Positions 56,246 through 64,000 of a stretch of DNA of 64,000 bases are shown here, one piece after another (position 1 is the first letter of the stretch; the number at the start of each line of letters is the position of its first letter). Location: positions 174,155 through 238,154 of the forward strand of contig JAGFNQ010000731.1 in assembly GCA_024364735.1 (NCBI GenBank), read 5' to 3'. Below the pieces are notes generated by a model, which saw nothing but the letters and a program-made list of their open reading frames with translations, made no database searches and was not told the DNA's origin. This DNA comes from Boesenbergia rotunda (Eukaryota; Streptophyta; Magnoliopsida; Zingiberales; Zingiberaceae). The position numbers were made by a program, and so were the translations under genes.

Positions 56246-57640
56246 CCTCCCGGCAATGGCTCAAGAATGTAAACACTCTTCGACCTGTGTGCAGGTCTCT
56301 GCTTACGGAAAAAATGTTGTCTATCTTTTCCCTTTGCATGCGAACTCTAGTATGATGTGCTCTTTGTCTTTGCGCATGGGCTCCACCGAATAGCCATTTT
56401 CGAGGCGGATACTAGGAGTCATATCTCTGCACGAGGAATTTAGATCGGCGATGTCTTGTTGTTAACACTGCTCGCTAGGGTGCAGGGGTGTCTCTCGAAC
56501 CATCTCCTCCGTTTTATTTGTAATCTCCTTGATTGGACCCCTTAAGAGTTGCTGGTTCCTAGGCACCTTAATGGTACGTCAGTCGAAAAGACACATGGAG
56601 TTATGGCACCAGCCTCGCATTAACTGCTCATGGAGACTCCCCGCACTATAAGTAGTGGGATGGGAGGCACCAGCCTTTTTTATCCCTCCGGTTTCCTCTT
56701 TCTAGTACGTGCATCCTCCATGCTTCTTGTGCGAACCCCCGGGCTGTGCCTACTGGAAGGTCTAGACAGGGGTAGAAGCCTTGGTGTCCTCCCCTTTGCT
56801 AGGCAGCATGGCGGAGATGATGCCCGTGGTCTCGCTGAAGATTCTGGGGGAGGCAGAACTCCCCGCTTGTCCATGGAGTACGGAAAGGACCTTATGTGGC
56901 CCTCTAGGGGGCATGGGGGAGATGACCTCATCCTGCTGACTTTCAAGCCCCTAGTCGGCCGAGGGCAGTGTACCCCATGCACCATCGGCTTCTCGGGAAG
57001 ATGAGGGCATCCTGGGGTACGCCGTTACCGGGGGACGCCACAGGTTCGAGAATATTTCCAACTGTTTTGCTACCCTCCCCTTTGTGTTTTTTCTCGACCT
57101 GTACTTGGGTGGCAGCCCGAAGCTACGTCTTCTCATGCTCCGGAGAGAAATTGCGGTGGCTCCTCCCTCCTGACCCTGTTAAGACAATTCTTCTTTGCGT
57201 CTTTACACGCTTCGGGAAGGAGTTGCGGCAGCCCCTACCCCCTTCTCTTTCTTCTGTTTGTCAATGGCGAAGATTGAGGGTGTCTTGATAGGGCCGGACT
57301 CCACGTGTGTTACCTCAACCCTCAATCTTCATTCTGGATTGCTTGTCAAAGATATTTGCGCTACTCATGTGTTACCTCAGGCGTCCACTTTCGTCCCAGG
57401 ATGTCAAGATGTATTTCGTCATGTGTTTGATTATGTAAATGAATAATTACTTTTGTATACGGGTCCTGTATGTATGATTGCCTGATATTCCAATGTGCTA
57501 TGGATTCTTCCGAAAGTGTTTTGTTTCCTCCTTCGAAATCGATTAAGTCCTCCTTTGGTTCTTGGTTACTCGCGCGGTGGTGTAGACCCTCGGTTGGGCC
57601 CGACCGCTCCCGGCGACATCTGATTCGCGGGACCCACGGG
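56246..57640. other. Gypsy-I, between antisense ORF and tandem array
   Basis: About 1.4 kb with short open frames on both strands but no protein I recognise, no stop-free long frame and no repeat. Probably the 3' untranslated part of the antisense transcript and spacer. Confidence 0.5.
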
Positions 57641-58630
57641 CTGGGTATTACTGGAACGAGTGCGTAAATCCTGATCCAATCCGAGTACCCCACAGGGTCT
57701 TTGGGTTACTTGGATGAGCGCGTAGGTCCTGAGCCAAGCCTAAGTACCCCGGACGTCGGCTGGACCGCGGGGCATTAGGGTTTATAATTACTTGGACGGG
57801 CGCGTAAGTCCCGAGCCAAGCCTAAGTACCCCGTGCGTCAGCTGGATCACGGGGCATTAGGGTTTATAATTGCTTGGACGGGCACGTAAGTCCCGAGCCA
57901 AGCCTAAGTACCCCGTGCGTCAGCTGGACCACGGGGCATTAGGGTTTATAATTACATAGACGGGCGCGTAGGTCCCGAGCCAAGCCTAAGTACCTCGGGT
58001 GTCGGCTAGACCGCGGGGCATTAGGGTTTATAATTACTTGGATGGGTGCGTAGGTCCCGAGCCAAGCCTAAGTACCCTGGGCGTCGGCTAGACCGCGGGG
58101 CATTAGGGTTTATAATTACTTGGACGGGCACGTAGGTCCCGAGCCAAGCCTAAGTACCCCGAGCGTCGGCTGGATCGCGGGGTATTAGGGTTTATAATTA
58201 CTTGGATGGGCGCGTAGGTCCTGAGCCAAGCCTAAGTACCCTGGGCGTCGGCTGGACCGCGGGGCATTAGGGTTTATAATTACTTGGACGGGCGCGTAGG
58301 TCCCGAGCCAAGCCTAAGTACCTCGGGCGTCGGTTGGACCACGGGGCATTAGGGTTTATAATTACTTGGACGGGCGCGTAGGTCCCGAGCCAAGCGTAAG
58401 TACCCCGGGCGTCGGCTGGACCGCAGGGCATTAGGGTATATAATTACTTGGACGGGCGCGTAGGTCCCGAGCCAAGCCTAAGTACCCTGGGCGTCGGCTG
58501 GACCGCGGGGTATTAGGGTTTATAATTACTTGGATGGGCGCATAGGTCCCGAGCCAAGCCTAAGTACCCCGAGCGTCGGCTGGACCACGTGGCATTAGGG
58601 TTTATAATTACTTGGACTGGCGCGTAAGTT
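57640..58630. repeat. 82-bp tandem array of Gypsy-I
   Basis: Eleven full copies of an 82-base unit with no length variation: CATTAGGG or TATTAGGG ends at 57780, 57862, 57944, 58026, 58108, 58190, 58272, 58354, 58436, 58518 and 58600. A degenerate copy precedes them. The unit contains TTTATAATTACTTGGACGGG and CCCGAGCCAAGCCTAAGTAC. It lies between protease and the antisense ORF, the same relative place as the 114-bp array of Gypsy-E, although the sequences differ. Confidence 0.95.
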
Positions 58631-58763
58631 ATTTCGAAAGGAAACTTTTCATTTTATTACTTGATTCGGCTGCAAACAGCAAGACAGGGACAATTGTACT
58701 AAATAAATTCCGAATCTTACTAGGACACAAGGGGTCGGGGCCAGGCTAAGACCTCTTCCGCAG

Positions 58764-59327
58764 CTAGTCCTCCAGTCCTTGGGGATTTTTCCTGGACTCG
58801 GTCCTGACCTCGCCGCTGTAGCACCTTCGCGAAACAAGCTGATCTCCTCGAACCTCCACCACTCGATCACCCACCGGGAACTTGATCTTCTGGTGGTATA
58901 CAGAGACCACCGCCTGGAAGGCACTGCGCGCTGGTTGATCCAAGATGGCATTGTAGGAGGATGGTGCATCCACAATTAGGAAAGGTGTCCTCCGGGTCCT
59001 TTCAAGCCTATCACTACCCAGCGAGAGTGACAAGGTAAATTGCCCCAGTGGCTGTACGCGATACCCCGTGAAACCAAACAAGGGGGTCGCCATCGGGATC
59101 AGTTCATCCTCGTCTATCTGCATCTGCTCCTAAGCCGCTTTGTACAGAACATTCACGGAGCTTCCTATGTCCACGAAGATGCGTTTTACCTCATAATTGG
59201 CGATGCGGGCCACAATCACTATGGCGTCCTCGTGTGGAGCTTTTACTTCTTCGAGGTCGGATGGACCAAAAGAGATAGTTGGGCCTGCCCCCGGGCTTCG
59301 GCTGGTCCCAATGGAGTAATTCTCCAA
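58764..59327 (-). pseudogene. pol: Gypsy-I protease
   Basis: A minus-strand frame reads TISFGPSDLEEVKAPHEDA, then YEVKRIFVDIGSSVNVLYK, with D-I-G-S in place of D-T-G-S, a TAA after KAA, MQIDEDELIPMATPLFGFTGYRV and APSSYNAILDQPARSAFQAV, and ends at GLED. It is equivalent to the protease of Gypsy-E at 30257-30770. No RT follows. Confidence 0.82.
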
Positions 59328-60034
59328 CCGTCGAGTGTACGACTTTCGAGCTCGGTTAGAGGCGGCCCCGGTAGGTCCCCCGGAGATGACCCCTACATGG
59401 CCCGGGAGGGGGGGGGGCCTCGCACAGGAGCTTTGCCCTTTTGGGGATCTCTTTCCAAGGAGGGAGATCTTCGGGGAGCCGGTCCCCGGCTCCTGCCTCT
59501 AGATCGTGACCGGGACCGCGGTCGGACTTCATTTTCCCCAGTCGGCCGTCATCTGGGGGAAAGGCTTCGTCGAGGTGACCTTCTGTGATGCCCTGACTTG
59601 TTCCATTTTCTCCAGGGTTTAGCGTCCGCTTCCTCAGGGAACTTCTTTTTCAGGGCGTGGCATTCTTCTGTGGAATGAGTCGAACTGCCATGAAAACTGT
59701 AGTACTTGGGCAATGCCTCTGGTGGCTCGACATCTATGGTCTCCACCAGTCGACGCCTGCCGGTCCAGTGATCCTTTTCGAGTGGTAGGTCCTTTCCCCT
59801 CATCGAAGCTGGTGGCTCCTTCCTATCCAGCCGAGGGGCTGCGAGGGGTGAAGCTCCGACTAGGTCCTTACGTCGGGCGTACTGCACTTCCTCTACGATG
59901 ACATGCTTGACTGAGCGTCCTAGCAAGTCGTTGAAACTAGCGGGGGGCTTCTTCACTAAGGATCGAAAGAAGTCTCCTTCCACGAGCCCTTGGGTGCAGG
60001 CACTAACGAGTATCTCCGATGTTGCTCTTGGTAC
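59328..60034 (-). pseudogene. gag: Gypsy-I gag, C-terminal part and linker
   Basis: After the solo LTR the gag frame resumes (RATSEILVSACTQGLVEGDF, FNDLLGRSVKHVIVEE). A zinc-finger-like YYSFHGSSTHSTEECHALK follows; the usual first Cys of C-x-F-H...H-x-T-x-x-C is replaced by Ser. Next come an Arg/Ser-rich stretch, a stop near 59549, and in another frame VGVISGGPTGAASNRARKS, the linker before protease. Confidence 0.78.
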
Positions 60035-61470
60035 TGTTGGATCGAGAAGAACGATAGAGGGGGGGTGAATATCATAAAACATTCGGATTTGTAAAAGAGA
60101 ATTAGCAGCAGAAATAAATAAAGTAAAACACACGCGAATACAAAGATTTTACTTGGTTCGGAGTCGCGGTCGGCTCCTACTCCAAGGCCCACGGTCGTTG
60201 ACCGTTTACTGCGGGCAATTCTATATGTGCGCAAAAATAGTTTACAAAATGTATTACAAGAATAGTACAGTAAACTTAAAAGCAGCTCTTCGTTACCGAC
60301 GTCCGGTGTAGATTGTATTTTTGGAGCAGAGGGACGTCATCGGCGCTTGTATCTCGAGTCGGGAGGTTTCCGGAGCAGAGCGCGAGTAGAAGAGCGTGAA
60401 TGCATTGGAAGAATTGATTGTTGAGAAGCCTTGGTGTTAGGTGCTATTTATAGCACATCGGGGCGCCCTGAACGTTGGGGGCGCCCCCCACGTGTCATCC
60501 GATCCGGAATTTCCTCGGTCAGCCCTTATCCCACTCGAATAGGGCTGAGGATTGACTCTGGGGGCGCCCTGAACGCTGGGGGCGCCCTAGTTGACCTTTT
60601 CAGCGAGCTTCTCGGCTGGATCAGGGTTATCCATTTCGGTGGCTTGGGTGCGGGGCACCCTGGGCACTGGGGGCGCCCGGGAGCAGGGGGCGCACCGCCC
60701 ACTTAGCTTTCAAAGCGTACTTTTGCTCTTCTTGTTTTGTATTCACCTTGGGGGCGCCCTACTCAGCTTCTACCTCACTCTTTTGAGGCTTTTTGAGCTG
60801 CAGACACTCATTCTTTCGGTCCTGCATCCAGGGTTAGTCCAAAACAACACAGAGCAATAATGTATTAGTTTTATACAGCCTTAGCTGTCTTGGTTCTGAC
60901 TTTGGGTCTCCAAAATGGAGCCCTAGGTCGAACCGATGCCTACTGTTCCCTCGACGGGGAACGCATCCTCACCTACTCCTCTCAGGAGAATTTACCTATT
61001 GCCAACCGGCTCCTCCGGTTGGACTTTTGCCTAGCGGTCCTTTGTTAGGTCTTGGATACCAGGCTGTCCTTCACCCGGTGCCTAGCAGTCCTTCGCCAGG
61101 TCTTCGGATCCTGGCAGTCCTTCGCCAGGTGCCTAGCAGTCCTTCGCTAGGTCTTGGATCCCAGGCTATCCTTCGCCCGGTGCCGAGCAGTCCTTCGCTA
61201 GGTCTTCGTATCCTAGCAGCCCTTCGCTAGGTGCCCAGCTGTCCTTCGCCAGGACTTAGGGTTTCAGTGCCTAGCATTCCTTCGCTAGGTGCCTAGCAGT
61301 CCTTCGCTAGGACTTTGTTTCCTGGCAGTCCTTCGCCAGGTGCCTAGCAGCCCTTCGCTAGGACTTCTTTCTGCACACTTAAGTAACTTGTTAGATCACC
61401 AATAATACTTAACTTTGAACCCTTTGCCAATATCAAAACAAGGTTCGATATGGTGCTTCCTGCACCAACA
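60035..61470 (-). mobile_element. Copia-B family solo LTR in Gypsy-I gag
   Basis: 1436 bases from TGTTGGATCGAG to GCACCAACA (+ strand), flanked by a perfect GGTAC duplication (60030-60034, 61471-61475). The gag codons for DVP RATSEIL join across it. It carries the 51-bp sub-repeats (61040-61360), GGGCGCCCCC motifs and a minus-strand TATA box at about 60444-60454. Confidence 0.92.
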
Positions 61471-61475
61471 GGTAC

Positions 61476-62189
61476 ATCCTATGCCACTCGGTTGAACCTC
61501 TGTATGTACTCCTTGAGCGGTTCCTTAGGTTTTTGCTTAAGAGCGAACAGGTTGAGCGCCGTCTTCTGGTAGCGCCGGCTACTTGCGAAATGGTGCAGGA
61601 AGGCCGTTTTGAACTCCGCAAAGGAATTGATGGAACCTTGGGGCAGCCTCTGAAACCACCGTTGCGTTGTGCCAGATAAGGTGTTCAAAAACACCCAGCA
61701 TTTTACTCCACCGGTGTATTGGTACAGCAGCGCCGCATTTTCGAACTTGCAGATATGGTCTTCTAGATCTATCTTCCCGTCATACTCAGAGATCCCCAAC
61801 CCGCAAAACTGCTTTGGCATAGGGTCTTCCACAATCTCTGGCGAGAAAGGAGTGGATGGAGTCTTCTGGAAGGTCTTGGGTCCATCCCTCCTTCCCAGTC
61901 CATCCTCATGCCTCTGAGCACTAGAGGCTACCGAGTGAGCTTTTTCCCCCTCTACAGGGGACTCTCTGCGGGAGCCTTGGGCTGCACCATCATGTCGCCC
62001 CCCAGGAGTCACGGACCTTCTGGAGGGCGAGGTGGAGATCCTGGGGATCTCTTCCCTCGCTGGCCCTGCTGGTTGCCGGGTTGCCTACTCGATTTGGTAT
62101 TGCTCCAAGGCCTCTTTGACGGCGTTAGCCACCCGAAGGTCAAATTCCTCTCGCGTGAGGGTGAGGGGTTGTTCCTCCGGTCCTGCCAT
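61476..62189 (-). pseudogene. gag: Gypsy-I gag, N-terminal part
   Basis: The start is MAGPEEQPLTLTREEFDLRV at 62189, shortly after the PBS. A TAG follows QYQIE. From 62012 the frame is open and holds the Retrotrans_gag core: PMPKQFCGLGISEYDGKIDL, HICKFENAALLYQYT, LNTLSGTTQRWFQRLP, FKTAFLHHFASSRRYQKTA and LKEYIQRFNRVA. A TAG where Gln is expected directly precedes the Copia-B LTR. Confidence 0.85.
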
Positions 62190-62212
62190 CGGTGCTCTTT
62201 CAGGTGTTCTTT

Positions 62213-62233
62213 TGTTTACCACAGACGGCGCCA
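62213..62233 (-). promoter_or_regulatory. Primer binding site of Gypsy-I
   Basis: On the minus strand TGGCGCCGTCTGTGGTAAAC starts a few bases inside the LTR. TGGCGCCGTCTGTGG is a PBS often met in Tat-type elements. Confidence 0.8.
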
Positions 62234-62237
62234 AATT

Positions 62238-62825
62238 TGTTTCGGAAAGAGTCATCGACGATGGCTGGTCACTGAGGATTAGCCCCTGCGGAGGTTGCTA
62301 TGTCGCCGAGGAACGAGACAATCCTGTGAGAGTAACACAAGCGTTAAGGGACACGCCGGCCAGGTCCGGCGAAGTCCACTCCGACGCTCAAGTTAGTAAG
62401 GTAGCCAAACGATGGTGTTGAATAAAGGAAAATGTAGAGATGAGAGATCGTACCCCCATACTAGAGGGACAGAACTACCTTTTTATACCCGGGCCGACCG
62501 CCTGATCGTGCCTCCTTTATGGCGGTCACGTCTTCGAGATTCAGGCCGCGTCCGCCGCTTTCGGTGACAGAGGGATATTCTTTTGAAATAGTCCGGGTCC
62601 TTATCCCTTTTTCTTTAGTCGCGGCGCCCGGGGCTCTCGAGGTCGGGAATTGCGGGGACTCCACCTCCCGAGGCGAGCTCAGGGTTCTTCAGGTTCGCTA
62701 TTTCCTGGAATGTTCTCGGGGTCCTCCCTCTCGGGGAAGGGGCCCGACCCTCCCGAGATAAGAGGTCCCACCAGGTCCCGACTTCTTCATCCCTTATACC
62801 CGACATGGGTTTTCCAACCCTATCA
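62238..62825 (-). repeat. Gypsy-I 5' LTR (right)
   Basis: 588 bases from TGTTTCGGAAAGAG to CCCTATCA, colinear with the left copy, with scattered substitutions and a few one-base indels. Confidence 0.9.
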
Positions 62826-62830
62826 ACGCC

Positions 62831-63271
62831 CTTAAAGATAAGCATGGAAAGAAGCTTCGACCAAGATATTGAATCAAGGAGCAACAAATACAATCAAAGG
62901 CAAATGAGAAGGTAATCTCAATTTTAATAAATATTTTGCCTAATGATGTGATAAAAGGTGTAGGTGAATACAAGAATGCTCATGAGCTATGGAGCAAGAT
63001 ATTAACTCTTCATGAAAATCCTACATAAGCACAAGAAGAAGAAGAGCCCAAGGAGATGAGCTTAATGGTCCAAAAACAGGAGAAGGACCAATCAGATGAG
63101 AAGAGAAGCTTAACTTCCGAGGAGTAGAGGAAAAAAGAAGAAGTGTCATCCACCTCCTCAAGTGAAGTGGCGCAAGAAGAAGAGGATGAGTCATCCACCT
63201 CATCAAAGGTTGAAGAAGAGGTCAACCTACCAAGCACCTCCACCAAAGAAAAATCAAAGGGTCACATAATT
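62831..63271 (+). pseudogene. gag: Copia-G2 gag, continuation
   Basis: The frame resumes after Gypsy-I with LKDKHGKKLRPRY, a stop, ANEKVISILINILPNDVIKG, EYKNAHELWSKILTLHENPT, another stop, a Glu/Ser-rich linker and KEKSKGHIIC. It parallels Copia-C gag (KYGKKLQPRYW, ANEKVINILVNILP, HIICFDCNKKGHY). It ends in the first Cys codon of the zinc knuckle because a Copia-B LTR starts there (TGT). Confidence 0.85.
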
Positions 63272-64000
63272 TGTTGGATCGAGAGAACCGATAGCGGGGG
63301 GGGGGGGGGGTGAATATCGGAAAACATTCGGATTTTAGAATTAGAGAAATTACGCAGCGGAATAAAACAATCGCGAACACAGTTGTTTTTACTTGGTTCG
63401 GAGCCTAGGTCGACTCCTATTCCAAGGCCCACGGTCGTTGACCGTTTTCTGAGGGCAATTCTATTATTGCGCAAAACGGTTTACAAATAGATGTTACAAT
63501 TTCAGTATAGTAAACACAAAAGTAAAAGATCGCTCTTCGTTACCGACGTCTGGTGTGGAATGTTTCTCGGAGCAGAGGGACGTCGTCAGCGCTTGTATCT
63601 CGAGTCGGGAGGTTTCTGGTGCAGAGCGCGGGAGCGGAAGAGCGTGATTGCGTTGAATGAAGTGTTGTGTTGAAGCCTTGGTTCGAGGGTCCTTTTATAG
63701 CACCTGGGGGCGCCCGGAACGTCGGGGGCGCCCCCCACGTGTCGGCCGATCCGACTTTCACTCGGTCAGCTTTTGATCCCTTCAAACTCGGGATCAGATC
63801 TTGACCGGGGCGCCCGGGACACTGGGGGCGCCCGGGTTGACCGGGTCAGAGCTTATCCCTTGGCTTCGCTGGCTTCTACATCGATGGCATGCACAGGGGG
63901 CGCCCAGGACACTGGGGGCGCCCGGGAGCAGCGGGGGCACCAGGGAGCACGGGGGCGCCCCGCCCAAGAGCTGCAGAAGCAGTTCCTTCGCTTCATATGT
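63272..64000 (-). mobile_element. Copia-B family LTR, cut by the window end
   Basis: It starts TGTTGGATCGAGAG, has a 15-base G run and GTGAATATCGG, a minus-strand TATA box at about 63692 and many GGGCGCCC motifs. Only 729 bases are visible, so solo LTR versus full element cannot be decided. Confidence 0.85.

Larger units (their letters stand above)
42548..62825 (-). mobile_element. Gypsy-I: non-autonomous Tat-like gypsy element
   Basis: A minus-strand element has 588-589-bp LTRs, a PBS, a PPT and a perfect ACGCC duplication (42543-42547, 62826-62830) inside Copia-G2 gag. In order on the minus strand it has gag, gag/protease linker, protease, an 82-bp tandem array and an antisense (+) spliced ORF. 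RT, RNase H and integrase are absent. It contains Athila-1 (44865-55781) and a Copia-B solo LTR (60035-61470). Without these inserts it would be about 7.9 kb. Confidence 0.87.
41375..63271 (+). mobile_element. Copia-G2: 5' part of a copia element, split by Gypsy-I
   Basis: A 5' LTR (41375-42335), PBS and gag are present on +. Gag is split by Gypsy-I (42548-62825, ACGCC duplication) and again at 63272 by a Copia-B LTR. The rest lies beyond the window. Its gag is related to that of Copia-C, and both families use CAGTCGACTG-type palindromes in their LTRs. Confidence 0.82.

Noticed and set aside
57640..58630. Regular repeat array resembling a CRISPR array
   Set aside because: Whole 82-bp units are repeated head to tail without unique spacers, no cas-like gene is near, and the context is a plant retrotransposon.
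59040..59588. 182-codon + frame
   Set aside because: It is the reverse strand of the protease and gag linker of Gypsy-I, which have clear homology on the minus strand.
1..64000. tRNA or rRNA genes
   Set aside because: The only tRNA-like sequences are 12-18 base primer binding sites next to LTRs; no cloverleaf or rRNA-like stretch was noticed.

Overview
The window is plant nuclear DNA that seems to consist entirely of nested LTR retrotransposons. I see no convincing host gene, rRNA, tRNA gene or CRISPR array. The evidence for a flowering plant with a large, repeat-rich genome is: Ty1/copia and Ty3/gypsy (Tat-like and Athila-like) proteins, a second RNase H of the kind carried by plant Tat elements, tRNA-primed PBS sites, purine-rich PPTs, and spliced antisense ORFs. 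The species cannot be told from the sequence. A monocot is only an impression.

Element names are my own labels. The outer host is Gypsy-E, a decayed Tat-like element on +, visible at 14424-14811, 30257-31430, 32347-32494, 34331-37377 and 38906-41374. It carries, in order, the gag/protease linker, protease, RT, two RNase H domains, integrase, a 114-bp tandem array and an antisense coiled-coil ORF. Copia-B (+, about 6635-14423) sits at its left. Copia-B is interrupted in gag by Copia-A (-, 4432 to about 6634), which in turn abuts or holds the 3' end of Copia-1 (+, 1-4431). The Copia-B LTR holds an Athila-type LTR (10798-13356).

Copia-D (-, 14812-30256) splits Gypsy-E between linker and protease. 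Its left LTR is split by Copia-C (-, 14934-21783), a non-autonomous element with an intact gag plus a plant-transposon-type ORF in place of pol. The RT of Gypsy-E is split twice by solo LTRs: LTR-F (31431-32341) and LTR-G (32495-34325, with an F-type LTR inside). Its tandem array is split by a Copia-B solo LTR (37378-38900).

Copia-G2 (+, from 41375) lies in the antisense ORF of Gypsy-E. Its gag is split by Gypsy-I (-, 42548-62825) and again at 63272 by a Copia-B LTR that runs off the window. Gypsy-I has gag and protease, no RT or integrase, an 82-bp tandem array and a spliced antisense ORF. It is itself split by a complete Athila-type element (-, 44865-55781, gag-protease but no RT/integrase) and a Copia-B solo LTR (60035-61470).

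Target-site duplications support most of this: CCTTT, CTCCA/CTCTA, ACATC, GTTCC, TCATC, ACGCC, ATACC, GGTAC and CTAGG. In several cases the interrupted reading frame resumes exactly after the insert. Four elements or families (Copia-C, Gypsy-I, Athila-1 and possibly Copia-B) keep gag but have lost the replication enzymes, so the region looks like a pile of trans-mobilised, gag-retaining elements.
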